The position numbers were made by a program, and so were the translations under genes. From NCBI GenBank assembly GCA_045105475.1, contig JBGCDP010000015.1, positions 1 to 52,705 of the forward strand: DNA of 52,705 nucleotides, given 5' to 3'. Under the pieces are notes generated by a model. That model saw only the letters and a list, made by a program, of their open reading frames with translations, had not been told where the DNA came from and made no database searches. This document shows positions 16,953-26,363 of the stretch, piece by piece (position 1 is the stretch's first letter; every line of letters starts with the position of its first letter). This stretch comes from WTJY01 sp045105475. GTDB taxonomy: Bacteria > Chloroflexota > Anaerolineae > Promineifilales > Promineifilaceae.

Positions 16953-18464
16953 TTATATTTTACGGGACTGCAAGAATAGCCATCCACCAAACCCTAAAAA
17001 GACAACGGCGAGCAAAGCGAGAATCAATGGCAGGTTGAGAATCGTTTCCGGCCGATCTTCTAAACGGGTTACTTCACTATTAAGTGATGCACCATCTATT
17101 TCGTTTGCAGTATTAGATGCTTGATCTTCACTAATATCTGCAATTTCAATCGCTTCAGGCTGTGTATTGGTTGATGTGGTTGGTGTTGGGGTTCGGGTCT
17201 CAGAAGGAGTCGTGACCTGAGCGGATGGGGATTGGCTACCTGTTGTAGCTGTCGGCAACTCTGGTGTACTTGTCATTTCTATATTTGGATCAATATCTGC
17301 CGCCAAAATAGCGCTGGGATCAATGCCAGATCCCTCCCCCGCTTGCTGAGATAACGAAGGTGAGACGACCCAAAGCTCTTGCCCAACTGATAAAAGGGGA
17401 TCTGCTGGTAAGCCGTTCCATACCAAGAGTTGATCTAAAGAAATGCCAAATCGAGCTGATATCGACCAAGCTGAGTCGCCGGTGCGTACAACATAACGCT
17501 GCACAGGGGTTGCTGTCGGCGTCGGCGTCGGGGGTTGTTCGCCCGGCTGAAGTCGAATTTTGATCTCATCTCCTTTGTTGATAAAGGCATCTGCATCTAA
17601 CCCATTGAACAGTAAGATATCGCTTAGCGGAATGTTGTGAATAGCCGCAATCGACCAGAGAGTTTGCCCCGTTTGGACAAAAACGCTGTATGGGGGTGTT
17701 GGCGTTGGCGGTGGGACCCAGCCATTAGCTGGTTGAATGATAATTTCATCCCCAACGCTGACTAGATCATTTTCTGACATGTTGTTATACAAAAGTAGAT
17801 CGGATACCTTGACCTCATAGTAGGCAGCCAGCGTCCAAAGGGCGTGGCCCCGACCCACTGTGTGTATGACCTGACCGTCAGCATCTGGCTCTGCGATAAT
17901 GACCGGTTCAACGTAAATCGGTTCAGCTTCTGGCTCGATGGGGCGGGTCGCAGCGGCCGCGCCTCTGTTGCCAACTACGATTACATATCGCCCTTGACGA
18001 CCGCTGCCAGCATAGGCTGTACCTGCTTCAACATAGAAATTGCTGGTGATTGTGTTGTAGTGAACGGGGCTATTTTGCCACCATTCTAATGCTCGTGGTG
18101 GCGTCATGTCCCAGCCACCTACGATATTTTCAACGACACGGCCGTTATATCCGGCCGCGCTCGCCCGATTCTCTTTTGTGGTGCCATCTGGCCATGTATG
18201 CACAAAGCTATTGGGATTCGCAACCATCCAATTCGCTTGTGTTTGGGATGCGGCTGCCAACTGATTGTTCCAACGAAAAGCGGGTAGGCCTAGCGATACT
18301 CGAAAATTATTGACCAGCCGAAAAATTTCACTGGCGGGGTCCTGAGCCTGAACCTCAGGGACTGAAAATGCGTTGATGGCAAGCATGAGGCCGATGATGG
18401 CAATAACGGCCAAAGGCTTGAGGCGTTTTTGGATAAATTTTGTCACAGCGGGGCAGTGTAGCAT
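16953..18464 (-). CDS. CAP/SCP-domain protein with three LysM repeats
   Basis: A signal sequence (hydrophobic core LAVIAIIGLMLAINAF) leads into a CAP domain with SFVHTWPDG, ENIVGGW and SPVHYNTI at conserved positions (about residues 40-165). Three LysM modules follow, each with the TLWSIA-type motif (GHALWTLAAYYEV, GQTLWSIAAIHNI, GDSAWSISARFGI), separated by Pro/Thr linkers (PPTPTPT). A Thr/Ser-rich spacer and a C-terminal helix (LILALLAVVFLGFGGWLF) ending QSRKI follow. It should be a peptidoglycan- or glycan-binding surface protein anchored at both or one end. ATG 18464 lacks a Shine-Dalgarno site; GTG at 18446 is an alternative start. Confidence 0.9.
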   Translation of the reverse strand: MLHCPAVTKFIQKRLKPLAVIAIIGLMLAINAFSVPEVQAQDPASEIFRLVNNFRVSLGLPAFRWNNQLAAASQTQANWMVANPNSFVHTWPDGTTKENRASAAGYNGRVVENIVGGWDMTPPRALEWWQNSPVHYNTITSNFYVEAGTAYAGSGRQGRYVIVVGNRGAAAATRPIEPEAEPIYVEPVIIAEPDADGQVIHTVGRGHALWTLAAYYEVKVSDLLLYNNMSENDLVSVGDEIIIQPANGWVPPPTPTPPYSVFVQTGQTLWSIAAIHNIPLSDILLFNGLDADAFINKGDEIKIRLQPGEQPPTPTPTATPVQRYVVRTGDSAWSISARFGISLDQLLVWNGLPADPLLSVGQELWVVSPSLSQQAGEGSGIDPSAILAADIDPNIEMTSTPELPTATTGSQSPSAQVTTPSETRTPTPTTSTNTQPEAIEIADISEDQASNTANEIDGASLNSEVTRLEDRPETILNLPLILALLAVVFLGFGGWLFLQSRKI

Positions 18465-18769
18465 AGGGGGCGAAATGGCTCAAAGATTTTAAGGTGGCAG
18501 TCAGGGAACAAAAGTTGCCAAATCTTTTTCTTAAGCGGCTATCGCTGCTATTAATTCGATTGGGAATAATTCTTCATTGTTTGATAGCGTTGAAACCTGC
18601 AATATTCACACGATAAGGTCATGAGTATTTACACAGTTCGTTGTGAGCCTCCGGCCTTATTGACAAAATCTTTGCTTAACGATAAAGAAACTTGTGCTGA
18701 TAATATCTGCATTGCTTTTTATTTCTGAATCAAAGGCTATCAGGCGATTTGTGATCGCATTAAAACAGC
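18465..18769. other. Divergent intergenic region (305 bp)
   Basis: This gap separates divergent genes and must hold both promoters. On the plus strand TTGACA at 18660-18665 is a perfect -35 box, but the -10 at the right distance (TAAAGA, 18683-18688) is poor. An AT-rich TGATAATAT stretch lies further on, near 18699. No ORF, repeat or RNA structure stands out. One CGGCC occurs near 18652 without the full palindrome. Confidence 0.4.
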
Positions 18770-21700
18770 ATGCTGAATTTTGAATCTCAAAAAGGGATAA
18801 AAGAGAGGTTAGATCGCTTACGGAACGCCTGCGACAAAGCCGAGAGTTTGTGCAAGCAGTTGGACTTATCTACTTCAACTATCTGTCAAGAATTTGAAGA
18901 CTGCGTAGAAGGGCTTGAGCGAAGAATTTTAGATTTGGCTACGCTAGCGATTATGAAAGAGCCGACTGAGCCACTAGAGTCTGACAAACCAAAAAACCGA
19001 TCTTCATCAAGCTTCTACAAGGGAAATTTAGAAACTGCTTCATCTCAGAAAAAGCGTTTGGATGAGATGCTGCGCCTTACTCAGTTTACGATAAACAATA
19101 CGATTCAAATGATTTTTTGGGTTGACTACGATGCGGCCATCTTCAATGTCAATGAGACGGTTTGCAATACGCTGGGCTATTCGATTGAAGAATTGCTCGA
19201 AATGACGATCTATGACATTGATCCAATTTTAGAAAAGGAAGTATTTCAAGAGGTTTGGGCGGAAGTAAAAAAGCAAAAAAATATCACTATTCAGTCTGAG
19301 TTTACAACCAAAGGCGGTCGGAATTTTCCGACAGAGCTGATTTTAAATTACATAGAATATGAGGGGCAGGAGTATCTAATCGCCTACATTCTCGATATTT
19401 CTGAGAAAAAACAAGCAGAGTACCAACTACAGCTGGCGCAGTATTCAATTGAGAATGCCGGTGACCGAATCTTTCGCTTGGCCCGCGACGGCTCTATTGA
19501 TTATGCTAATCAACCAGCTTGGAGCAATTTAGGATATGCAGAAGATGAGTTTTTGAAGCTGACTATATTTGACTTAAACCCAACTATCAAACCACATTGG
19601 GACACTATTTGGGAAGAGATAAAAGCGAAAGGGTTTGTAATTGATGAGGGGCTTCAATATTCGAAAGATGGCGATGCCATTCCTGTTGAAGTGACTTCGT
19701 CGTATCAAAAATTTGGCGACCAAGAATATATCTTTGCTTTTTCCCGAGATATTTCAGAGCGTTTAATGGCTCGCCAAATGCAGCAGGAACAACAGGAGCA
19801 GCTTGAGACGGCATTGGGTCAGCTTCAAATTATTCAAGATAATATTAATTATGGAATTCTCTTTCTTGATCCTGATTTAAAAATACTGATGGCTAATAAA
19901 TCTTTTCGAGAGATTTCTAACCTGCCCCATGATTTTTTTGATAACCAACCATATTTGCAGGCTATGTTTGAATATAATCGCTTTAAGGGGCTTTATGATG
20001 CTGATGTGGATGTAAATGATGAGAAGGCTTGGGCGCACTATATTGATTCTCGCGCTGAATATTTGAGAGCGATTGGACCCCTTCAAACGGTAGAATCTGA
20101 GATACCCGGACCGGCCGGCGAAATCCTAGCTCTTGGCATACACGGCTTGCCAGATGGTAGCCGGATGTTGACCTATTTTGATATTACGGAAGTTAAAAAG
20201 ACCCAGCGTGTCATGCAAGAGGCAAAAGAAGCGGCCGAAGCTGCTGCCCAGGCTAAAAGTGATTTCTTGGCCAATATGAGTCATGAAATCCGTACCCCGA
20301 TGAATGGTGTCATTGGAATGGCTAGCCTGCTCATTGATACTAAACTGACAGACGAGCAGCATAGTTTTGTAGAAACGATTCGCAATAGTGGTGAGTCATT
20401 ACTAAAAATTATTAATGAGATTTTAGATTTTTCAAAAATCGAGTCAGGCAAGATGGAGCTCGAACAGCAGCCATTTGATTTGAGAAATAGTTTAGAAGAA
20501 GCTTTGAGCCTGATCGCACCGAAAGCCTTCGAGAAAGGGCTTGAGCTACTGTTAGATTATGATGCATCTGTGCCCGAGGTAATTGAAGGAGATGTGACTC
20601 GTTTGCGGCAGATCGTTGTCAACCTACTTTCCAATGCGATTAAATTTGCAGATGATGGACAAATTATTTTAGCTGTAAGCGGGATCAACAACGGGGCATC
20701 AAGCACGCTGCAGTTTTCTGTGCAAGATTTTGGAATCGGTATTCCACATGATCGGTTAGGCCGCTTATTTAAGTCATTTAGTCAAGTTGACTCTTCCACC
20801 ACACGTAAATTTGGAGGAACCGGCCTTGGTTTGGCGATCAGTAAGCAGCTAAGCGAAATAATGGGTGGAAGTATGTGGGTCGAAAGTGAAGAGGGGGTTG
20901 GCTCAACTTTTTCGTTCACAATTCAAGCGAAGGCGTTAGCTGCAAATTCCTCACATCTTGATCAAGAAATATTAAAAATAGTAAAAAACAAAACTGTTTT
21001 ACTCATCAATGATAGTGAAATGAGTCAAGCATTATTGGCTAAGCAGTTTGAGGCGTGGGGGGCTAACGTCAGGCGGGCTAAGGCTGGTGATTCTTCTTTG
21101 ATTGATTTGTTAGATGAGAGTCAGGATATAGATGCAATTTTCTTAGATTTAGATGTTATTGAACTTAGTGGGGCAGATGCTGAGTCAACCCTAAACAGTT
21201 TGTTGCAGGCCCATACGGCGCCTCCCCTGATATTGTCTGCTCCAATTATGAACAAGCCTACTCAAGATGAATTGGATGGTATTTCTCGATTCATTTCTAA
21301 GCCACCTAAGCAATCTGAACTCCTACAGGCATTAGCTTATTCAATCACAGGCAAAGCGCATCGTCCTCAAAGATTTCTGGCACCTAAGAAATCGTCAAAC
21401 GTAGACCTGCTGGGTAATAAATTTGATATTCAGATATTGCTGGCTGAGGACAATAAAGTGAACCAGAAGGTGGCGATCAATATGTTCAAACGGCTTGGGT
21501 TTGAAATTGATGTTGCATCAGATGGTGCAATCGCTTTAGATTTGCTCAATAAAACTAGGTATGACGTTGTGTTTATGGATATTCAAATGCCTGTGATGGA
21601 TGGGGTTGAAGCGACTGAAAAAATTATTGCAGGATGGGGAGATGATCGGCCGCTGTTGATTGCGATGACGGCCAATGCGATGACGGGCGATAGAGAGCGA

Positions 21701-21808
21701 TTTTTAGGCTTGGGAATGGATGGCTATATCAGTAAACCTGTGCGTATTGATGTTATTGAATCTGCTATCCTGCAATTTCAAAGTAAATTTAAAAAGAAAA
21801 TAGGTTAA
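18770..21808 (+). CDS. Hybrid histidine kinase, three PAS domains and two receiver-like domains
   Basis: The 1012-residue protein has an N-terminal coiled coil and three PAS domains (about 98-215, 222-345, 347-460). The dimerisation/phosphoacceptor motif NMSHEIRTPMNG has its histidine at H505. The ATPase has N-box NLLSNAIKFADDG, DFGIGIP and GGTGLGLAIS. A receiver-like domain (about 742-860) is degenerate, with FLDLDV at the acceptor position. A canonical receiver follows with AEDNKVNQ, FMDIQMPVMDG (D937) and a TANAM motif. No transmembrane helix is visible, so it is probably a cytosolic sensor. No cognate regulator is next door. The gene has only three CGGCCG sites in 3 kb and lower G+C, possibly a later acquisition. 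Confidence 0.93.
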   Translation: MLNFESQKGIKERLDRLRNACDKAESLCKQLDLSTSTICQEFEDCVEGLERRILDLATLAIMKEPTEPLESDKPKNRSSSSFYKGNLETASSQKKRLDEMLRLTQFTINNTIQMIFWVDYDAAIFNVNETVCNTLGYSIEELLEMTIYDIDPILEKEVFQEVWAEVKKQKNITIQSEFTTKGGRNFPTELILNYIEYEGQEYLIAYILDISEKKQAEYQLQLAQYSIENAGDRIFRLARDGSIDYANQPAWSNLGYAEDEFLKLTIFDLNPTIKPHWDTIWEEIKAKGFVIDEGLQYSKDGDAIPVEVTSSYQKFGDQEYIFAFSRDISERLMARQMQQEQQEQLETALGQLQIIQDNINYGILFLDPDLKILMANKSFREISNLPHDFFDNQPYLQAMFEYNRFKGLYDADVDVNDEKAWAHYIDSRAEYLRAIGPLQTVESEIPGPAGEILALGIHGLPDGSRMLTYFDITEVKKTQRVMQEAKEAAEAAAQAKSDFLANMSHEIRTPMNGVIGMASLLIDTKLTDEQHSFVETIRNSGESLLKIINEILDFSKIESGKMELEQQPFDLRNSLEEALSLIAPKAFEKGLELLLDYDASVPEVIEGDVTRLRQIVVNLLSNAIKFADDGQIILAVSGINNGASSTLQFSVQDFGIGIPHDRLGRLFKSFSQVDSSTTRKFGGTGLGLAISKQLSEIMGGSMWVESEEGVGSTFSFTIQAKALAANSSHLDQEILKIVKNKTVLLINDSEMSQALLAKQFEAWGANVRRAKAGDSSLIDLLDESQDIDAIFLDLDVIELSGADAESTLNSLLQAHTAPPLILSAPIMNKPTQDELDGISRFISKPPKQSELLQALAYSITGKAHRPQRFLAPKKSSNVDLLGNKFDIQILLAEDNKVNQKVAINMFKRLGFEIDVASDGAIALDLLNKTRYDVVFMDIQMPVMDGVEATEKIIAGWGDDRPLLIAMTANAMTGDRERFLGLGMDGYISKPVRIDVIESAILQFQSKFKKKIG

Positions 21809-21836
21809 CTGATTAAATCCCCTCAATTAATCAGTT
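21807..21836. terminator. Weak bidirectional hairpin between convergent genes
   Basis: AACTGATTAA (21807-21816) pairs perfectly with TTAATCAGTT (21827-21836) around a 10-nt loop. It starts inside the kinase stop codon and overlaps the end of the convergent dehydrogenase gene. No T-run follows on either strand, so termination is only probable. Confidence 0.35.
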
Positions 21837-22681
21837 GAGTCTTCTACGAATCCATCATAACGGCTGAAATTATCATGATCTGGAATATGCCATGTTTTGC
21901 GCCAAAGCGAGCTACCACCATCTACTTTGAGGGTTTCACCTGTAATGTAAGCGGCGGCCGGAGACAATAAGAACGTGACGGCGGCCGAAATTTCACTTTC
22001 AGTGCCTAAGCGATGAGCCGGAATATCTTTTTGAGCTTCTTTGATATAGCTTTCTACAAATGCAGGATCATACTGGGTGATGCCATGGCCGTGAATCACC
22101 CCCGGAGCAACTGAATTAATTCGAACCCCATCTTTCGCCCATTCAACGGCGAGTGTTTTTGTGAGATTCACCACACCTGCTCGAGCGGCACCCGTATGAG
22201 CCATGCCGGGGAACCCATTCCACATTTCAGCAACAATATTGACAATGGGCCCATGAGTTTGTTTTAACGCTCGATTGTAGGCGGTCTTGCTCATCAAAAA
22301 TGTTCCAGTGAGATTTGTTTCGGTGACCGCGTGCCATCCTTTTTGGTTAATGTTTTCGGCCGGACTTGGGAACTGGCCACCTGCATTATTAACGAGGCCG
22401 TTCAAAACTTTGTGCTCACTTAACAGCTCGTCAAACATGGCGTTTATCGCTTCTTCGCTGCGGATGTTAAGCGAATAGTATGAACATTTTCCACCTTTTG
22501 ATTCAATTTCAGCCGAGGTTTGCTCAAGCTTCTCTTGCTTGCGTGATGCGATAATGACATCCGCCCCTAACGATGCCAATTCATGGGCAATTGCTCGGCC
22601 AATTCCTGTCCCACCCCCGGTGACTAGAATCGTTTGCCCTTCAAATAAATCTTGCCTGAATATTGACCTGTATTGTTTCAT
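21827..22681 (-). CDS. SDR-family trans-2-enoyl-CoA reductase-like (PECR type)
   Basis: A 284-residue Rossmann enzyme with TGGGTGIGRAIA for cofactor binding and LVNNAGGQFPSP in strand 4. The usual SDR Tyr-x3-Lys is missing: the region reads HTGAARAGVVNLTKT, as in peroxisomal trans-2-enoyl-CoA reductase (PECR). The C-terminal HIPDHDN also recalls PECR. These enzymes reduce enoyl-CoA double bonds with NADPH. It diverges from an acyl-CoA ligase gene 222 bp away, which supports a fatty-acyl-CoA role. A 2,4-dienoyl-CoA reductase is the main alternative. Confidence 0.82.
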   Translation of the reverse strand: MKQYRSIFRQDLFEGQTILVTGGGTGIGRAIAHELASLGADVIIASRKQEKLEQTSAEIESKGGKCSYYSLNIRSEEAINAMFDELLSEHKVLNGLVNNAGGQFPSPAENINQKGWHAVTETNLTGTFLMSKTAYNRALKQTHGPIVNIVAEMWNGFPGMAHTGAARAGVVNLTKTLAVEWAKDGVRINSVAPGVIHGHGITQYDPAFVESYIKEAQKDIPAHRLGTESEISAAVTFLLSPAAAYITGETLKVDGGSSLWRKTWHIPDHDNFSRYDGFVEDSTD

Positions 22682-22903
22682 TGCTCATTTCTCGGTTGCT
22701 GTTAAAATTTTTGCCGATCAGATTAGAAATTATTCTGGATCGAGATGCCTGTTGCTAATTCAATGCTTTTTGATTATTTATGATTGTGCCTAGTAAAGTA
22801 TCAAAAAACAAATGATGTTTTGGGTGTAATGGCACGCTGTCTTGCATCTAAATTAAATAAATTATAAAAACAAGAAGTGTGAAATTTTGAAAGAGGTTAC
22901 CCC

Positions 22904-24472
22904 ATGATTTTTAAAAGTACTTACCCTGATGTTGAATACCCAGATGTGGCCCTTACCCCGTACATTCTAGAGAGGATGGCTCCATATGGTGACAAACCAG
23001 CGATTATTGATGGACCATCTGGCCGCACTTTAACCTATAACCAGCTTGCTGGTGGGATTAAGGCGGTTGCAGCCGGGTTGCATAGCCGTGGCTTTGGCAA
23101 AGGAGACGTTCTTTGCATTTACAGCCCAAATGTCCCTGAATACGCGGTCGCTTTTCATGCCGTCTCGCTTGTGGGTGGGATTGTGACAACTGCAAACCCA
23201 CTGTATACAGCTGACGAATTGGCACATCAATTGGCCGATGCGGGCGCAAAATATATTTTAACGATTTCGATGTTTTTAGATAAAGCGCAAGCGGCCGCTG
23301 AGAAAGCTGGCATCGAAGAAGTTTTTACATTTGATCCAACTGATGGGGCGACTCCTTTTGCAATGCTGATGGAGCCAAATGGAACCGTTCCAGACGTTGA
23401 TATTAATCCGGCCGAAGATTTAATTGTGTTGCCATACTCGAGCGGTACAACGGGTGTGCCTAAAGGTGTGATGCTTACCCACCAAAACATTGTGGCAAAT
23501 ATTGCGCAGGTTGAAGGGATGGAAGACCTAGATTTCACCAATGACACTGACACAATTATGGGGGTTTTACCGTTCTATCATATTTATGGGATGGTCGTCA
23601 TCATGAATATGAGCCTTGCGGTCGGTGCAACCATCGTCAGTATGCCTCGCTTTGATCCAGCTGAATTCCTAACCTGTATTCAAAAATATAAAGTAACGAA
23701 AGCCAACCTTGTACCACCTATTTTGGTCTTTTTGGCTAAACATCCAGTGGTCGACAACTTTGATATGTCATCGTTCAAAGAGATCACATCTGGAGCTGCT
23801 CCTTTGGGGGATGAACTGGCATCGGCCGTATCTGAGCGGTTGAACTGCCGAGTTTTGCAGGGATACGGGATGACAGAAACTAGCCCTGTGGCTACGATTA
23901 ACCCAAATATCAATAATGATCCACGTTATGCTTCATGTGGAAAGCTAGTTGCTAACTTTGAAGTTAAAGTTGCTCACTTAGACACACTTGAAGATGTCGG
24001 AGTTGGCGAGCAAGGTGAAATCTGGATGCGCGGCCCAAATATCATGAAAGGGTACTTGAATCGGCCAGATGCAACCGCTAATACGATTACTGAGGATGGC
24101 TGGCTCCGTTCTGGTGATATTGGCTACATGGACGAAGATGGCTATATGTTCATTGTTGATCGTCTAAAAGAACTGATCAAATACAAAGGCTTCCAGGTGG
24201 CTCCGGCCGAACTTGAAGCTTTATTACTGGGACACGATGGCGTTGCTGATGTCGCCGTTATTCCAAGCCCAGATGAAGAAGCTGGCGAAATTCCTAAAGC
24301 GTTTATCGTCAAAGGTGGCGAGATCGAAGCGGCTGATATTATGGATTGGGTAGCTGGTCAAGTTGCACCCCATAAAAAGATCCGTCGGGTTGAGTTTGTT
24401 GACTCAATTCCGAAGTCAGCATCAGGTAAAATTTTGCGACGTGTTTTAGTTGAACAAGAACGAGCGAAGTAA
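22904..24472 (+). CDS. Acyl-CoA synthetase (AMP-forming; 4-coumarate/fatty-acid ligase type)
   Basis: The 522-residue adenylate-forming enzyme has the AMP-binding loop PYSSGTTGVPKGVML (about 177-191), a QGYGMTETSP motif, the SGDIGYMDEDGY hinge region and the catalytic lysine in PKSASGKILRR near the end. It activates a carboxylic acid to acyl-AMP and then acyl-CoA. The overall pattern is closest to 4-coumarate-CoA ligase and medium/long-chain fatty-acid ligases. ATG 22904 has AGAGGT upstream, and a possible promoter (TTGCAT 22842, TATAAA 22863, 15-bp spacer) precedes it. It is followed after 22 bp by a DegV gene. Confidence 0.92.
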   Translation: MIFKSTYPDVEYPDVALTPYILERMAPYGDKPAIIDGPSGRTLTYNQLAGGIKAVAAGLHSRGFGKGDVLCIYSPNVPEYAVAFHAVSLVGGIVTTANPLYTADELAHQLADAGAKYILTISMFLDKAQAAAEKAGIEEVFTFDPTDGATPFAMLMEPNGTVPDVDINPAEDLIVLPYSSGTTGVPKGVMLTHQNIVANIAQVEGMEDLDFTNDTDTIMGVLPFYHIYGMVVIMNMSLAVGATIVSMPRFDPAEFLTCIQKYKVTKANLVPPILVFLAKHPVVDNFDMSSFKEITSGAAPLGDELASAVSERLNCRVLQGYGMTETSPVATINPNINNDPRYASCGKLVANFEVKVAHLDTLEDVGVGEQGEIWMRGPNIMKGYLNRPDATANTITEDGWLRSGDIGYMDEDGYMFIVDRLKELIKYKGFQVAPAELEALLLGHDGVADVAVIPSPDEEAGEIPKAFIVKGGEIEAADIMDWVAGQVAPHKKIRRVEFVDSIPKSASGKILRRVLVEQERAK

Positions 24473-24494
24473 TTAATCTAAAAGAAGAGGTTTT

Positions 24495-25340
24495 ATGTCA
24501 AAATCTAAAGTAGCGATTGTGACAGACAGTACAAGCTGTCTAACAGATGCACTAATCGAAAAATACAATATTCATGTCATCCCTTTATTAGTTAACTGGG
24601 ACGGCGAGTCCTTAAAAGATGGGGTCGATATTACGGCCGATCAATTTTATTCTAGACTTTCAACCTCTAGCAGTATGCCTGCAACGTCTCAGCCATCGGC
24701 TGGAGAGTTTGTTGAGCTATACCAAAAGGTGGCTGAATCGGCTGAAACAATCGTTTCAATTCATATTTCATCTGAATTGAGCGGTACCTATCAGTCAGCT
24801 TTGACCGCTCAAGGGATGGTTGAGGTTCCGGTTGAGCTGGTTGACTCACGCACAGCGGCTACACCTTTGGGCATGATGGTCATCGAAGCGGCGAAAGCAG
24901 TTGAGAATGGTGCAGATGCGGCCGGAGCTGCGGCCGCATCCAAAGCGATGATTAACAAAGCCAACATCTTTTTTGTTGTTGATACGCTTGAGTTCTTGCA
25001 CAGGGGCGGCCGGATTGGCGGTGCTCGCCGTTTAATCGGATCTGTGCTTAACATTAAACCGATCCTGACCGTAGACGGCGGTAAAGTCGAGTCACATGCT
25101 TCTGTACGTACCAAGAAGAAAGCGATGAAAGCGATGATTGATACCGTTACCGATAAGATGGGCGGGCAGTCGCCCCGTTACATCGGTGTGATTCATTCAT
25201 CAGCCCCTGAAGAAGCGGCCCGTTTAGCGAGTTTGATGGGTGATCGGTTCTCTGGGGCCGAAGTTATTGAAGCGGACCTTACACCGGTTATCGGCACACA
25301 TGTTGGCCCCGGCTGTGTTGGTTTGGCGTATAGCCTTTAA
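24495..25340 (+). CDS. DegV family fatty-acid-binding protein
   Basis: The 281-residue protein starts with VAIVTDSTSCL, the DegV N-terminal signature, and contains TSQPSAGEF, HISSELSGTYQSA and the FLHRGGRIGG motif. DegV/FakB proteins bind a fatty acid and, in Firmicutes, present it to the kinase FakA. No fakA-like DAK gene is here. Instead it is co-directional with an acyl-CoA synthetase 22 bp upstream, so it may hand fatty acids to that enzyme. ATG 24495 has AGAGG upstream. A strong terminator closes the pair. Confidence 0.93.
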   Translation: MSKSKVAIVTDSTSCLTDALIEKYNIHVIPLLVNWDGESLKDGVDITADQFYSRLSTSSSMPATSQPSAGEFVELYQKVAESAETIVSIHISSELSGTYQSALTAQGMVEVPVELVDSRTAATPLGMMVIEAAKAVENGADAAGAAAASKAMINKANIFFVVDTLEFLHRGGRIGGARRLIGSVLNIKPILTVDGGKVESHASVRTKKKAMKAMIDTVTDKMGGQSPRYIGVIHSSAPEEAARLASLMGDRFSGAEVIEADLTPVIGTHVGPGCVGLAYSL

Positions 25341-25363
25341 TTTTTTTAAATAGGCGATAAATT

Positions 25364-25406
25364 AAAAGAGGTAGATGGATTTTCTTGATCCATCTACCTC
25401 TTTTTT
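25364..25406. terminator. Strong bidirectional terminator
   Basis: A perfect 17-bp stem (25364-25380 with 25388-25404, loop TTTCTTG) is followed by six Ts at 25401-25406. It lies 23 nt behind degV and 35 nt behind the convergent phosphatase gene, and the A-run on the left arm supports use from the other strand as well. Confidence 0.9.
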
Positions 25407-25440
25407 GTTTTTGTTTAGCAAGGCTAGCAGGGCTACGAGC

Positions 25441-26184
25441 TTACCAAGTAATAAGCTCGGCCGGTAGATGATCAATTCGGTTGAGATACAAAATTGTGTG
25501 AGAATCATCTCTAAAATCGATGCGTGATAATGATGTATTGTGAAATGCCCAATTTGCAACCCATGGACTTGAATAGTTTTTCGGCTTGCGCTCAACTCCC
25601 ATCAGTTCATTCACAAACTGATCGATAAAATCTCCATGTACCACCATGCCAACGACATCGTCGCTATCTGCATGCCGCTCGCGAATATCAGCTGCAGCAC
25701 GCTTGACACGGTCTACAAAAGGAGCCTCTTCTTCGGCCGGGCGGCTGTACCAGCCTGTCGGGTTAAGATTGTCAGGCAATAGCAAATCTGGAAATCGCTT
25801 TTCAAAATAGCCTTTGCCTGGCCCAGGCAGACCTTCACGCGTTCGGTCAGGGTGCTGCTGATAAATTCCACCGCGTTCAAATATATCTAAATGGGCCACT
25901 GACTGTAAATTACACTCTTTTGCAATGTAGCTGCTGGTTAAAATCGAGCGAGTCATGAGGCTGCAATATAAATGGGTTAAGCCAAAGTGATGGTCATCGA
26001 TCGCTTCGAAGGGATGTTGACGTGGTTCTCCGGCCGGGTTTGCCATATGTTTGCCCAGCAATGCGGCCTGTTTGTGGCCGATCTCAGTAATTTCAGGGTC
26101 AGGGCTGCGGCCGCTAGGGTCACCGCTACTCGATAAGATTGCGTTGTTGGCCGATTCCGCATGTCGAATAAGATAAAGTTTCAA
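25441..26184 (-). CDS. Histidine phosphatase family protein
   Basis: The N-terminal LIRHAESANN contains the RHG/RHA catalytic motif, whose histidine takes the phosphate. The second catalytic histidine is in VVHGDFIDQF near residue 190. At 247 residues it fits the phosphoglycerate-mutase-like branch. A cofactor-dependent mutase, a SixA-like protein phosphatase or a small-metabolite phosphatase all remain possible. It ends at the shared terminator and diverges from the hydrolase at 26364. Confidence 0.88.
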   Translation of the reverse strand: MKLYLIRHAESANNAILSSSGDPSGRSPDPEITEIGHKQAALLGKHMANPAGEPRQHPFEAIDDHHFGLTHLYCSLMTRSILTSSYIAKECNLQSVAHLDIFERGGIYQQHPDRTREGLPGPGKGYFEKRFPDLLLPDNLNPTGWYSRPAEEEAPFVDRVKRAAADIRERHADSDDVVGMVVHGDFIDQFVNELMGVERKPKNYSSPWVANWAFHNTSLSRIDFRDDSHTILYLNRIDHLPAELITW

Positions 26185-26363
26185 AATAGCCTCAGATGGT
26201 AAAGGTTTAATTTAACTCTATTGTACTCAAATTTTATTTTTAATGGCTATTGCCCCTGTTTCCTTGGCCTGGGTCGGTTAGATTTGGCTCTGTGGGTTTG
26301 CCATGACTTTCACCTTCGTCTAGCATCTAATTCTCATTGATATATTTTATGGAGTAACTAGAT

